From Vandiemenella viatica (taxonomy: Eukaryota; Arthropoda; Insecta; Orthoptera; Morabidae): a DNA stretch of 64,000 bases. Of this stretch, positions 31,201 to 43,999 are shown one piece after another (position 1 is the first letter of the stretch; every line of letters starts with the position of its first letter). Position numbers and translations under genes: made by a program. Under the pieces are notes generated by a model that saw only the letters and a program-made list of their open reading frames with translations, was not told the DNA's origin and did no database searches. The stretch is from positions 45,176,610 to 45,240,609 of the forward strand of contig CM061920.1 in assembly GCA_031002005.1 (NCBI GenBank), written 5' to 3'.

Positions 31201-31539
31201 ACATCTGCATAGTAACTATGAGGCAAGTAGCGCATTAGAAAGCTAGGACATAATATCCCCTCCAACTTGACTTTTTCAATGACAGCGTTGCTGGTTTCAA
31301 GTGAGAACTCATATGTGCATGGAGTCAGCAATGATAGTCTTAGTATATTATTATTTGTTTCTCCCTCTATTATTTGTTTCTCTTTTTTATTATTTCCATT
31401 AGCTATTTGTTTTTATTTTTCTGTAGTTGTATGTTGAGTCTTATTATAAGTTTTTGAATATATAATAGCTTTCTCTCGTGTACTTATTTTCCTGTTTCTG
31501 TAATTTTATTCCATAGTTAATATAATAATAATAATTAAT
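31201..31539. other. Unassigned, probably LINE C 3' UTR and AT-rich DNA
   Basis: T-rich sequence follows the LINE C stop. A defined 3' tail is not clear. An (ata)n patch occurs near 31522-31538. Confidence 0.4.
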
Positions 31540-31690
31540 AAAATTGCGATGGAGCACCCGCTCCAGTGGCAATCTTCCTACACCCCTTCTCTTTCCCCCT
31601 TCCAACCTACTTTTGCCCTCTACTAATTTTTACTTTAAATTCTTTCAGTGTTTCCAGTAAGTTATTCATCACTTCTCTTCGCAATTATTA
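31540..31690 (-). mobile_element. LINE family B 3' end fragment
   Basis: attgcgatggagcacccgct followed by ccagtggcaatcttcctaca is the antisense of the family B 3' terminus, with the GGAGC...GCTCC hairpin kept. It extends to the LPREMMNNL-like codons near 31660 and then breaks off. Confidence 0.8.
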
Positions 31691-31969
31691 TTTTCTGCCA
31701 TTTCTTGTTTTCACTGCAATTAATTGGTCATAAATAGTGATCATTTTGTTCACTTTATAGTTATTATAAGATGTATAAATGTTAGATGGTTTTTCCATTA
31801 CAATAAATAAATAATAAGTAAATACATATGCCACCTGTAAACCACCTAACTTCTTATTAGTTTAAACGATAACAGCAATGTAACTGTTTTTAATTGTTAT
31901 TTTGTTTATTGTTGTGTCATATGCATCTCACCTCTTATCATTGCCCAACTTCTTACTGTAAATGTTAAA
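31691..31969. other. Unassigned
   Basis: AT-rich spacer between two LINE B fragments with no recognised feature. Confidence 0.4.
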
Positions 31970-32440
31970 CACAATCATTTGTTAGAATAATGAATAGCAA
32001 TGAACCCAAAACACTACCCTGTGGTACTCCACTTATCACTTCTACCTCGTTTGATACAGCAAACTCTCCAATATTTTCTCATTTCTCTCATATCATAAAA
32101 ATACCTCAAGTAACTCATGACTATGATTTACAAACAATGGTGAACTATAGAAGTCTGTGCTAACTAATATAAATACCTCTCAATGTCTAGCAATTGCTCC
32201 TCGTTGTATGGCATTCCTTCCCTTAACCATGACTCCAGTCCTGTAACTTCTTGCAGTTTGTGTTTCTCTATTAAGTTACTAATCTCTATTATTTTATTCA
32301 TTATATTCCTACAGTTCATAAGTAACACTGTTATAACTGGCTCTGTGATGTTTTTAGCTTTGACCCTAACTCTTATTGTTTCAACAGCTTCAACTATTTT
32401 TCAGAATTAGTGTTATTTCCCATTGTGAATCTATAATCAG
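31970..32440 (-). pseudogene. LINE family B fragment with internal deletion
   Basis: Minus strand from 32430: LLMNCRNIMNKIIEI, then TGLESWLREGMPYNEEQL (start of the apurinic-type endonuclease domain). Then, after a jump, VEVISGVPQGSVLGSLLFII near 32040-31985 from the polymerase. Everything between is deleted. It shows that the family once had an N-terminal endonuclease. Confidence 0.7.
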
Positions 32441-32934
32441 TATCCCCTCACTAGCAGCCTATAGCCTAAAAGACACACACTTGACTCCAATATAACTGGA
32501 TGTTGGCTCCATCAGAGCATTACTTAGTAAGATGGATGCTAAGAATGTGGATAAAGTGTTAGTTATAAAATGAATAATAAAGAAATGCATTAAACCTACA
32601 CATTATAAAAGCGGTTTGGGGATACTTACGAGGTTGCTGAAAAGAGAATGCAATAGCATAAGTAATGGTGTGGCCATATAAAATACTTGAGACAGTATTA
32701 ATAGCCGCAAAGGGAGATGCTAAATACACATTCAACAATAATATCATGGCTGGGCAGCTTACACTGAATTATGCAACTATTTATTTTATCATGTGTTCAT
32801 TGGCTACCAATGACAGTTTTTATTGATATTATTGATATTGGAAGAGGAAGGTGGATTGCCGTGCGCCATGGCGGTTTCGTAGATTTAAAGTGTTTGCGTT
32901 TTGCTTAAGTAATATCACGATACAAATGATTAAA
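32441..32934. other. Unassigned
   Basis: No gene or repeat recognised. Confidence 0.4.
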
Positions 32935-33345
32935 TTGTGATGTAGCTCATGTTCAGGAGGCAATTTCCACACACACCCATCTTCCCCCTTTATTGCACCC
33001 ACCTACATTTGCCCTCTGCAAATTTTAGTTTTAAATTCTTTCAACATTTTTGGTAAATTAATTATTCATCATTTCTCTTGGTAACTTATTCCAATCCCTG
33101 ACTCCCTTGCCCAAAAAAGAGAATCTCCATACATCTGTGTGCCTGAAATCGAGTGCCAGATTGTGTTCATGGCCATCTTTTCCCTTCCATGCATTACTTT
33201 TAATTCTTACACCAATAACTTTACATGCCTCATCACCAATATATGACTTGTATACTCCCATGACTCGCTCCTTCTGTCTTCCAATGAATGTATAGGCAGT
33301 TGAGGGTTCTTCAGAATGTTTGTGATTTTTCCCATTGTGCATCTA
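32935..33345 (-). pseudogene. LINE family B C-terminus and 3' end
   Basis: The 94-aa frame at 33342-33058 contains RQKERVMGVYKSYIGDEACK and FLGKGVRDWNKLPREMMNN, the family B C-terminus. The 3' UTR to about 32935 keeps ggcaattt but the hairpin is decayed (gtagctcatgttcaggaggc). Confidence 0.8.
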
Positions 33346-33629
33346 CAATAAAGATGGGGAGACATTACAGGGATCTGAAAAAAGTGGAAATATTAAGAAA
33401 TTGTTTGGTCCCACAATTAGGGACAGTCGTACAAGAATATGAGTGAAAGTGATCTTCATAATTAGAGATTAATACACTGAGATATTAAAAATAGATCCTG
33501 ATGAATTATGAAGGAACTAGGTAGATTATACAGGTTAAAATGTGTTGCTTTTCATAATATTGCAACACATGTATTAAATACATATAATTGCACCATATCT
33601 GTAAATATTATTTATATTGAGTCTTGAGA
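33346..33629. other. Unassigned
   Basis: Short AT-rich spacer, no feature recognised. Confidence 0.4.
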
Positions 33630-35060
33630 GTAGCTACAAAGGACAGAACTGGAAAAGTGCTATAGTAGCACTGGTTAATAAAGGAGGAGAGATAAACAGG
33701 GTTGAGAGTGACAGGCTAATTGATCTGACCTAAGCTGTTTTGATATGCAAACACATCAGAAATATATATGATTAAAGAAAGTCATTTGTATATCAACGAC
33801 ATGACTGAAGGAGAGGTTATTCATGTAATTGCAGTTAGTGTTCAAAATGGGCAAGGGATACCAAGTTGGTAGTATAATACTGGATCTCTCCAAGACATTT
33901 GGCAGAATAAACTATAGAACTTTGTTAAATAAAGTTAAAACTATCAGGATGGATAAAAAATTATCTTATTTGATGGAGAAATACTTAAAAGATAGTAGTA
34001 GAAATGTAGCCTAGGAAAAGCAGTGTGAAAAGAGGTTCAAATGAGAATAGGAGTGGCATAGGTTAGTGAGTTGGAACACTGTTGTTCATTATTCTAGTGA
34101 TTGATTGTGTTGTGTTAGTGATTAATAATCAAAAGTTGTTTGCAGATGATATATTGTTGAAGGAGACTACTGAAACAGGAGAGTATTATGAACAGCTGCC
34201 GGTATGAAGTGTAAATTTCAATATAATTTGATTACAAATTTAACTGAAGAGAACACATTTTTCAAGTGGTATGGAGAGGGTTTGAAGTATTACAAATACT
34301 GGAAAAAGTGATGACGAGATGTACCATGGAAGTGAATGAACTGGGACACAAGACCTTTATCAGAACGTTGCTTCAATGTGGTGGATTATTATGAGAACAA
34401 CATTATGGGTACCAAATACAGGACTTAGTGAGGTAAAAAAGAAAGACAGATTTGTTAGTAAAATTTATGGAACACAATATTTGACATGATAAGGGAGCTA
34501 TGTTAATAGTCCAAGAGGTGAGACTGCATGAGGTAAGCATTGCTGATGAGGTCTCAACAAATACTGAGCGAAGAATTGATAGTAGTATATGGAAGTGAAG
34601 AAATAATCTATACTATAAGCTGACACTTAATTTTTGGTATAAATGTGGGTGGGGGGGATTGTGATTTTTGGAGGACGGTGTCAGAGCCTGAAATACATTT
34701 TTTTTTTTTACTTATTGTTTTACGCCTTGTTGATGGCTAAGGTCATTAGAGGTGGGATTGGACAGGGGACAAGGAATGGGAAGGAATTCAGCCATGTCCT
34801 TTTTGAAGGAATCATCCCGGCATTTGCCTGGAGTGATTTGGGGAAACCACGGAAAACCCAAATCTGGATGCCCGGACGGGGATTCAAACCCGAATGTGAG
34901 GCCAGAACATTAACCATTCACCCACCACGCTCGGAGCCTGAAATACAAATGATTGAGGCATTTGTTGACCAAGTTAGCTCAAACACTGAAACAAGTTAAA
35001 GAGAAAATGATGAAGTGTGAAGGTGGATTATTGCCTATGAATATGTTCAAATACAGATAA
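33630..35060 (+). pseudogene. LINE family B ORF2 relic, interrupted by a SINE
   Basis: Blocks in order: AIVALVNKGGEINRVESDRL at 33660-33720 (fingers), VGSIILDLSKTFGRINYRTL at 33860-33930 (family DLSKAFD), a decayed VPQG block near 34060, LFADDILLKE near 34140, family B C-terminal sequence to 34680, then after the SINE more of the same (aatgattgaggcatttgttg). The hallmark 3' hairpin is not found. Heavily decayed. Confidence 0.7.
34698..34933 (-). mobile_element. tRNA-derived SINE (family S), full length, 14-bp TSD
   Basis: gagcctgaaataca at 34684-34697 and 34934-34947 is a perfect 14-bp duplication. The plus strand shows the inverted family: T-run, gttttacgcc, catttgcctggagtgatttg, cccaaatctggatgcccgga, ggattcaaacccg and a cccaccacgctcgg end. 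Confidence 0.97.
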
Positions 35061-35349
35061 TAAATGGTAAACAATAACAATCCATCCAGTAGCACCTTCC
35101 CATTCTCTGTATATAGAAGAATATTACTTTTTTCCTATCCATTTTGCATGTATATTGTACCCCATCTACAATATGTTTTGACTAACATAGGCCTACATCT
35201 CATGTTTGTGCTAATTTATGTATGATCACAATTGTGGCCACTGGATTACTGAGTTTTCTAATTTTTATGATGGTGTTATTTAGACCCTATTATTTCTGGT
35301 TTGTGTTTCATAGTGATTTTCAATTTATCCTTGGATAATGTGATGGGGT
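35061..35349. other. Unassigned
   Basis: No feature recognised between two LINE relics. Confidence 0.4.
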
Positions 35350-35770
35350 GAACACTGTGCCTGCTGCTAGACGATTTGATGCTGTGTCAGTTTACGTACC
35401 ATGTAATTTGGGCTATGATTCGATCTGTATATCGCAGTATCGTGTGCGAAAAACGCAACTTTTCCGCCTTGTTGGTGGGGTAGGTCGTCTGTATATATGC
35501 TGTACAGGGTTGGAGCCGTGACTGGTCCTTGTGGTACGCCTGCTTCAATTGATTCCAACTGGCTTTCTTGTTCATCCATCACAACAAAGAATTTTATGTC
35601 TTGAGGAAAGTAGCTTATAATTTACAGTAAGTGGTCAGGACAGTCGTATGAATGTAGTTTGTATATTAACCAGTTATATCAAACCCTGTCAAAAGCTTTC
35701 TATATGTCAACATAACAGCGCCTGTAGTATGGCTGATAGATCGCGCCTTTAACAGTAGCCTTTCACAGAA
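35350..35770 (-). pseudogene. LINE family E (Jockey-like) polymerase fragment
   Basis: Minus strand: KAFDRV near 35690, YNWLIYKLHSYDCPDHLL, FPQDIKFFVVMDEQESQ, AGVPQGPVTAPTLYSIYTDD at 35535-35475, and FFAHDTAIYRSNHS (family FADDTAIY, D changed to H). This polymerase core fragment has stops. It differs from families A-D in the YSIYTDDLP block typical of arthropod Jockey elements. Confidence 0.8.
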
Positions 35771-37019
35771 TACGTCTTAATACATACTTCTCTCTCATTA
35801 TTTTATACCTGTTTATTCATGATTATTGAGAGAATTACCAGAACACGATACCGCTGGAATTACTTATAGCTAAGATCTATAACTCCACGAACCAGCCAAT
35901 TTCGTAACTGAAAAGAAACTACAAAGTAACAAGGTACCTCAAAGAAATGAACATACTGAAATTTTTCCACTGGTCCAGCTATCATTTTGTTCTAACCACA
36001 ACCGTCCCCATTTTTAAGGATAGAGAAGCACAATTCTAATTCTTTTTCGTGATTCGATGACGATGTGACACGGTATATTTGCGTCATCTTCAGGTAATAG
36101 ATTGGCATCGATGTGGAATTACGAATTTATGTTGGTTTCTCTGTCAAGACAAGCCGTAAAGCAACAATACCGTATTCCCGTTACGAACCGATCATTGCAT
36201 ATGTGTACTACATTGCATATGTCATTTCAAAATAACCTGCTATTTAATGGAAATGTCTGTTTATGCCCCCTTCGCAGCATGCTGAGCACTTTGGGAGCGA
36301 TGTTTCAGGTATCGTCCGCTCAGGTTGCAAATAAGCCGGTTCCGTGGTCTGTCCGGTTTTTCCATTATGTCTCAGCTGGGTTCCACGGGTACCGAAGAAG
36401 AAGAGAGAGGAAGATAAGCTATGTGGTTGGTCGACTGCCAGCTCGCTGGGGTGCCAGGATTCACAACTCCCTTCTTCCCAGTGAACTGTAGCGGATTTGA
36501 TATTCGAATTGGTATTCTTTTACCCCTTTAATGATATGTTACTAGATGAATTGCAAAATTTCATGCAAATCGTGTTTGATTGCTTCAGATTTCCTATTTA
36601 AACGAACCTTTCTATCACCCTTAATGCAGAGTTAAAGCCGAAATTTAAATATGTAAATTCTTTTCGTTTACTAGAGTGGTGAAAATGGAGGAAATAATTG
36701 CACTAGTTGAAAACTAGATATTGGAGAAAAGAAAATGAATAAAAAAAAATTGAAGTATTAATTATAAAGCTGTGTTGAAAGTGAAGTGAGCTTAAAAAGT
36801 ACCATACGAACAAGAGTATAAATGCTGGGAGACAAAAATGGGTGACGGAGAAATTTTCCAAACAGAGGAGGTAAGATACTGGGTAGCATTTTATCTCTTA
36901 CTGGTTTACTTAATTTCTTAGGTGAATAAAAATAGAACAAATAAAATTCAAAGGAAACAAAAATTGGACGTGAGTTGTAATGAGGATACAGAGCTGAAGA
37001 GATAAGTACAAGATACGAA
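35771..37019. other. Unassigned; 129-codon frame at 36102-36491
   Basis: The plus-strand frame at 36102-36491 is the longest here and lies in GC-richer DNA. Its C-terminus has a basic run (GYRRRRERK) but no family I recognise. The rest is AT-rich without features. Confidence 0.3.
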
Positions 37020-37225
37020 CAAGTATTTCTTTTTTAGGTAAGGGTGTCAGGGGTTGGAATGAGTTACCAAGGGGAATGATAAATAACCTACCGAAAACGT
37101 TAAAAGAATTTAAAGTTAAAATTTGTAGAGGGCAAATGTAGGTGAGTGAAGGATAGCGGGAAGTTGGGTGTGTAGGGAAATTGCCACCGGAGCGTGTGCT
37201 CCACTGCAATTAAATTAAATTAAAG
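37020..37225 (+). mobile_element. LINE family B, extreme 5'-truncated 3' end
   Basis: It starts within LGKGVRDWNKLP-type codons (ttttttaggtaagggtgtca), runs through the stop and the 3' UTR aaattgccaccggagcgtgt with the hairpin, and ends in (attaa)n. aagtat is found near both ends and may be a short target duplication. The copy is well preserved and so probably fairly recent. Confidence 0.85.
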
Positions 37226-39329
37226 TATAGGATTAGATGACTGATCTGATGAGCTAGCTTCGCCTTGAAGGTAGTTCGTTTGCCCCGACAGTTGGCCGGC
37301 GCTCAGACGAGAAGCCAAACCGAAGTCAGTAGGTAATTAAACTTCACAAAAGTTCCTAATTATCTATCAACAAGGGAAGTTTTTCAATACTCGTTGTACT
37401 CACACGCTTTTTTCTAGCTGCCAAAAATGGTTATCGATGTTTTGAGACGCACTATTTTCCCTCATTCCTTAAAACCTTAACATGACTAGTCTAAGAGAAC
37501 GATAAATACCTTTATTTTTAAATGTCTGTTACTATGGAAGCCATTAATTCAACTCAATTACTTGATTAATGCGTAATTACTTTCAATTAACCTTAGATAT
37601 TGTAACAGTAATTTATCTTGCTTTTGAAATTCTTGTAATAATTAATTCTTATTTCAATTTAATCCTTAAATTTTACTTTTACTGTACGGAATCGAGAAAT
37701 GAATGATCTCTAACTAGGTAACAAGTTGCGTTTAGTCTTCACTTTAAAAAGGTGATATCTCAAAAGTAACAAAAAATGATTATACACATACATATACTTC
37801 AGTATTCATTACCAATTCTAAAATTATTTACACTTATTCAAAATGCTCGTAAAACAGAATGTTGGACTTTTCTTTCAAGATTCCAGAAATATTTATTTAG
37901 CCGGTTCGTTACCAAAGGCTTAAATATGAAATAGAATCTTATGTTTTATCAAAATTACAATAAATATAAAACTAATTTTTCATTCATACTGTATTATAAA
38001 ATCTTTTTCGTCTCTAAAACGCATAAAATAAATCAAACAACACCAAAAAGCTGACTGCATTTGAGTCTTTATGTAGAACAATGAAATGATTGGTAAGGGC
38101 GTGTTACGGTTTTCCTACTGCCCGTGAAAGTGATTATTCATGATGATTCGTTGAACAGGTAGAATGGTGTGGTTTGCCGTAATCTTGCTGAACGCAGAAG
38201 GCGCCCACAGGCCCGCCTGGTACAAAACCCAAGATGCCTATCGCATCCCCAGTCATCCCTCCTCGCCATTACTAAGCGCAGGCAGTACCAAGCTTAAACG
38301 TCAGCTGCTCTTCTGTCAGATTAGTTTGACTGGATGTTGCATGCGACGACTAAACAGAATGCGTTGGGAATTTTAGCGAGCAATTATAGTATCAGAAACT
38401 ATCTACTGTAGATACATACAAGACGAATTCGTCCAGTTTGCCGCTTATGTTCAACCATACCAGACAACTGGGAAAAATATTTAGCATGACTACTGGTCAT
38501 AAAATGGTCGAAACTTAATTTCCATACAGCCTTGCCCCTCTAACTTCTCCAAAATTACAACAGTCAATCCTATTGAAGCGCCGAGTGCTTTTCATTGGCT
38601 GAACACAACTTTGAATTTCAGAGGGAACTATTTTCTAAGCTGGTCTTGCCAGATCATTGTGCACGGGGTGAAACCCTTTATCCCCTTAAGAAAGGGGTTT
38701 GATGTCTGGCGCCAGCAGGTCGGCAATAACAGCGTGGGCTCAATGAACTGCCCGTTCGATACTTTGAGAAGACCTTGAGGATATTTCTTCGCAGTTTCTG
38801 TTAATAATTAATTAATATATTCTTAATAGGTATAAATTTTCCTTACCGTTAAATGTAACTTGGACCATTAGCTACAGTATTAAGATTTTGGCAACCGCAA
38901 TGCCATGCCTAAATGTATTGTAACCCGCTATAGTCATTTAAAACTTGTATTTTCCTCAAAAGCGAGGAACCAAAAAAAAAAAGCTCAACCAATGAATCTT
39001 TTACACACATATAATTATGCTGGCGGATAGATCACTTCATTTCCACAGCTCTATATATTCACTTTAGTGTTTACATCTTTTTTTTGCCTCACTGCTTTTG
39101 GCCTTCACATTAGTATTTCCATTTTTTCTTTTCTTCTCGTTTTTGGCCCTCAAAGAAAAGTCTGTATGAATTGTGTCGAAATAGTATTGATGGTGGACGC
39201 AGTAAGAAGCAAGTCAACTCACTGATGACCCTAACTGTTGGCGGGCGACCTGACCTTCCAGCAGAGCCCAGATAAGGGAAGGGGCAAATCGAGGAGCAAT
39301 GGGATGGCGACAATGGGGGTGCCGAAATA
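37226..39329. other. Unassigned; 70-codon frame at 38164-38376
   Basis: Two kilobases, mostly AT-rich. The frame at 38164-38376 lies in GC-rich sequence but shows no known motif. A small palindrome aaccccttt...aaaggggtt-like pair occurs near 38668-38700. Confidence 0.35.
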
Positions 39330-39394
39330 ATGTTCAAAGGGGTGGCAATATCACAGCTTTTGCCCGACTTGGAAAATTCCTAGATCCGCCCCTG
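39330..39394 (-). mobile_element. MITE terminus, CAGGGGCGGATCTAGG type
   Basis: The plus strand ends ...ttcctagatccgcccctg at 39394, the inverse of a CAGGGGCGGATCTAGG terminal repeat common in hAT MITEs. The other end was not found. Confidence 0.5.
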
Positions 39395-40384
39395 CGTGCT
39401 AGTATTAATGAGCGTTATCGGCTACAGGACAGGACAGGCTGTTAAGTGTAGCGCAGGTCGCTGACTCGGCCAGGCCGTCGCCCTCGCAGGATCACTCACT
39501 AACATCGCAGTGGCTGGCGCAACCTTCTGCTCTGGCCACTCTAACGTGGCAAAGCAAGAAACTGGATTGATTCCTCAAAAATACGTATTCAGTTTCAGGA
39601 GGAGTAGTGTCCACCTTTCAATCACTGCTGCATTACCCTGAATAAAATTTCTACAACAATCATGCCAAAATTAATCGAAATATTATGCTCCGAAAGTTAG
39701 GATTCTAAATGGACTGGTATGTACCAATTTAAAAGATTTAAAATTCCTATCACAGCTGACGTATTTTCAGCAAACCTCAAAATCAATCAAAAGGATGGGT
39801 ATGGAGCTCTTCGTTAAAAATATATATATATAAAACACTAGAAACAAAAATTAACGAGTTTGTAGCCTCCGAGAGGTTGAGAAATAGTCATAGATGGAGT
39901 CATGAAAAGTAATTCCCATATTGACACAAAATTTTGCTTACTGGAGTGAACAGATGATCTGTAAAAGAAGAAAATTGATTTAATCTGATCCTCTGAAAAA
40001 ATTTCTTCACCTGCAGCTTATCATTTGCTTGAAAATTCAGTATGTTTACAGCGGACAGAAAGCTTTGGAGAACTGTTCTTGCGATATAAAACCAACACTC
40101 ATAATACGACTTAACTTTCCGATTATAACGACAGGAATTATACGCATCCCTGAAGTTCCAGAAAGCGCTTGTATCATAACGGTACATCATTCAAGTCCGC
40201 GAAATATCGTAGAATATTGTGACTGGATAGGAGCAGCTATTGAATACAGCCTAACATAAATGTTACATCAGGAGCTGTAAAAAGTTGTTTTAGAACTAAA
40301 GTACAATTGAAAATAACATTCTCCTTAAATACAATTTCATTATGTTAATTATGTTGAAGTGCCTCTGCCACCATACTATAGTTC
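39395..40384. other. Unassigned; GC-rich patch 39410-39560
   Basis: A GC-rich patch with no recognised coding is followed by AT-rich DNA. No element is recognised. Confidence 0.35.
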
Positions 40385-40392
40385 TCCAAACG

Positions 40393-40628
40393 AGAATGGT
40401 GCGTAAGCGGTAAAGCTCTGGCCTCGCCTTCGTGAGGACGCGGGTTCGAATCCCGGTCCATTCACTCAGTTTTGGGTCTTCCACGGCTCCCCAAAATCAA
40501 TCCACGCAATTTGCAGGATGGTTCCTATAAACGTCCATGGCAGAATTCCTTACTGTTCCTTACCCCAAGTCCTTTCCAGCATCTAATGACCTCGACGTCG
40601 ACAAGGCGTATAGCCATAATAAAACAAA
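40393..40628 (+). mobile_element. tRNA-derived SINE (family S variant), 8-bp TSD
   Basis: It has gcgggttcgaatcccggtcc, ttttgggtcttccacggctc, caggatggttcctataaacg and ctaatgacctcgacgtcgac, and ends at agccataataaaacaaa. tccaaacg at 40385-40392 and 40629-40636 is the likely target duplication. Confidence 0.9.
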
Positions 40629-40636
40629 TCCAAACG

Positions 40637-41734
40637 TAAATAAAAAAGTATTAAATTAGCAGAATTTACCAGCTGCTTCTTCCACGTGGTCGTAGCTACG
40701 TGGAGAAATGCGTTTATTGTTTTTTAAAATTATTTTTGAGCAGCAGTTATTATTCCGAAGAACGAAATTTTATGTAAGAAGTTCCGTTTCTTTTAGCTAC
40801 TTGGCCATTTTTACCGTAGTGTTTGGTAACCAAGTCTTCACCTTCAGAATTAATACCTGCATTCCGTGAACTATTAATTGTTTGGAATAGTTTTTATAAC
40901 CTGGGCCTGCGTAGTATCTTCATGACAGAGACTCCACTAATCAAAACAATGGTCATGAGTGTTCCAGAACGGAAGGTAGATTTGTTGTGTTATACAGTAT
41001 GGCTTCCATTACGTCTTGTTTCTACCAATTCTGGATCCACCTTTTGAACCAAAACTACAGCAAGCTACGCACGCTGGCCAGAGGGCCCTACTGCACTCAG
41101 CTGCCATCTTCTCTCCCAAAACACTTGGAAATCATAATAAACAGCAATGACTATTCCTATGTTTACTACCGTGCAGGTCGTATGTTTTTACAGAAAGTGA
41201 CGGAAAGATATGAGTTCCACGCAGAGGAAATTTATTAAAATTCTCCGTGCAAACAGTCTACTGTTTACAATTGCAGAGTTATGTAGTTAGAAAATCTGTG
41301 AAGTAACGGTCCAATGCCCAAAGTTTGCACTTGGTGCTGAGTGTGTTTGCTCCTCGCTGTTCCGCTACATAGCATATTAACAAATTTCGCAGGAGTAGCG
41401 AGGAATGTCAACGGACTTGGGAGCAAGTGGAAATTACGCAAAACATGTTAGATGCTATCACTTCAGTGAACAATCTCCATGTCCTCTCGATAAGTGTTGC
41501 TTTTAATTAAACGCTACTCTTATAAAATTAACATTACTGAAGTTGCCGTTCTTCAGAGTAATTATATACTATGGTAGTTTTCAGCGCAATTGAGTTACGT
41601 TGTGGAAATGAAACTTTAGTAAATTTTATTTTGTGTTAGTTAATTGGAATTTCCGTATGACAGAATCATTTTGAAAATAATCCCTTATATAATTTTGTCG
41701 ATGTCCATGTCATTAGTGTCGGCAGAAGATCGGG
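40637..41734. other. Unassigned
   Basis: About 1.1 kb with small chance open frames and no recognised feature. Confidence 0.4.
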
Positions 41735-41890
41735 GTCAAGAAAGGAGATGGACTTCAGCCTTGGAATCATCCCGGTCTTAGTCAGGAGTGATTCCTTGAC
41801 GCCATGAAAAATCGAAATCCGCATGCCCGGACGGGGATTCGAACTCGCGTGCTGTCAAACGCGTTACCGCGTACCCACCGGGCTCGGCCA
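41735..41890 (-). mobile_element. tRNA-derived SINE (family S), 3'-truncated
   Basis: The inverted body reads ggaatcatcccggtcttagt, caggagtgattccttgacgc, gcatgcccggacggggattc and gaactcgcgtgctg, with the tRNA-related end cccaccgggctcgg. The A-rich tail portion is missing at the left. Confidence 0.85.
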
Positions 41891-42785
41891 ATCAGATGCG
41901 GTGATTTTTTATTATTAAAAAAAAACATGTTCATGTTGTTAATCACAAATATCACTGTAAAATAATTTCAATACACTAGTCCAAAAACGAAACACACTCC
42001 ATAAAACGTATTGTTTTTCCTTCGCGTATTAAAGAAAACAAGGAGAAAAAAGTGATAAAAACACATTTTTCCTCTTTTAATTTATTTCCCCTTCATCTTT
42101 TTTTCTTCTTCCTACGAGGGCATATCTCTCCCGGGTACTTTTCCATTGGTCAATCTCACATGAAGTTCCGCCTGTAGACGTGATACTATGTATCAAGACA
42201 TACTTCCACAGCAAATTTTTAAAGGGAAGTACACAAAATGTCGCAGCGTCAACAATACGGTCAAGTCCAACACTATGGAAACATTACTTCTGGTGGCAGT
42301 ATGTGCAAGTTGCTAAAGAAAAAAATGGTTGATCGGGTGTAAACTGGTTTTGACGTACGTTAGCATACTCACTCTGTGACTAAGATCGAGAAGTTGGACA
42401 TTTCTCATCTGTAACAGCTAGTGACACACCCTTGTTTGGATGTATATGTTATGTTCGCGATTGTAAGGTTGATATCATTGAAAACGCACCGTCCCTGCTC
42501 CAAGGTCGAGAGTTCGCCGACCTCATCTGCATAGCCGTCGTGTCACCAGCACACCCACCAGTAGCCGTCCCAACCTATCCTCACCCGAGCCGTGTGCGGG
42601 GACAAGAATGCGTCGCAAGGGTCTTGTTTCCATTTCTTTACATCATAAAATTGTCTGTATGGAAAATTCACTAAAATCTTATTATACCCTTTTTGATCAC
42701 CTCGTTCATTCCTGTCCACAAATAATTTATGCTGTACAGTGTCTGGAAAATACACACAACAGTTGTGGAGTGCTACTTCGATAAG
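41891..42785. other. Unassigned; GC-richer stretch 42480-42640
   Basis: The frame at 42432-42674 has no recognised motif. The rest is AT-rich. Confidence 0.35.
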
Positions 42786-42962
42786 GATTGTGAACAGGGA
42801 TTGGAATAAACAACCAAGATAAATGATCAATAATTTAACAAAAACTCTAAAAGAATTTAAAATAGGGGGCAATAGTAGGTGAGAAAAGTAAAGGGGGAAT
42901 AATGGGTGTGTAGGGAAATTGCCACCGGAGCAAACGCTCCATCGCAATTAAATTAATTTAAA
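42786..42962 (+). mobile_element. LINE family B 3' end fragment
   Basis: It covers the last C-terminal codons (ggattggaataaacaaccaa) through the 3' UTR gggaaattgccaccggagca with an intact GGAGC...GCTCC hairpin (42925-42938) and an attaaattaattt tail. Confidence 0.85.
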
Positions 42963-43999
42963 CTCCACTGTTGTAGACATGGAACAGAGCTGTGCAGGAG
43001 CGATACGGCATCCTCCCGAATATTCAGATACTTTTCATTTAAGCATAAATTTAGAGAAACGAGTTAAGAGTAATTGGTAAACTAATATCTGCAAATAGTA
43101 TAGTACAAAATAATAATAATAATAAAAGATTCTTCAGAAATTATGAAAGGTGTAGCTGGTATTACACTGTCTGTTGGTAATCTTTCTTATCACTTACACG
43201 CACTCTTTGACCGTGATAATGACTGTATGGTAAATAACGGTAAATTATTGATTTAATATAAGAGTTACTTGAAGATTTCAGGTTGATTCATTTAATTTCG
43301 GTCGTCGGGAGATGAAATTTGAAAGTCAATACTCTTAAATTATAATGAAAGGTTGTTTCATGAAATGATAAACTAATAGGTTACTAAAGTAACATGTTTT
43401 AATGAAAGTTAATTTTTGAAAGATGATCCAGTACCAATTAAAGTACAACGACGGACTTCGAATCATGGAGATTGCAAAAAGAGTTTCCAAAAGATAATAC
43501 ACATTCACAGGATTAAGAACATTCACAACAATTTCCTTCTTGAAATCCAGACAGAAATATTTATTTCTGATGTTGCATTACTGTACACTCACTAGAAATT
43601 TTCATCTTCAAAATTTTTACAACTCAGACTATATATCACTGTACGGTGATATGGCTACCTGCATATAATATTGTTAAGAACACCTCCAAATACAAATATA
43701 TTTTGGGGAAAATGTGATTAGTCTATTAAACGAAACACAATTATCCTGTAAGTTAATTTTCGCACAATACAGGTATCATAAGACAGTCACAACTCTTGAT
43801 TAAATTCATTAACCCCTGAGGCCGGGTACAGTATGTATTTTCTTCTACGATGTGTGGACTTGAAAATGTACGTGTAAAAGCACGTAACCACTGCGTGTGA
43901 ACTCTTTTATCAATCGGGCTGCAAGTGCAGTGGAGTGGGGGAGAAGGGTGGAAGGGGAACGGTTAGTATTCTATCAGTCATCATGTACGCGAATATTAA
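42963..43999. other. Unassigned
   Basis: AT-rich DNA with an (aat)n patch near 43108-43124. No gene recognised. Confidence 0.4.

Noticed and set aside
34643..34999. A 118-codon frame as a protein gene
   Set aside because: It runs through a SINE (34698-34933) nested in a LINE relic.
42361..42428. taacagctagt at 42414 as another Helitron 3' end
   Set aside because: The upstream hairpin is weak (gagaa/ttctc) and lacks the gaagtcgcggg block.
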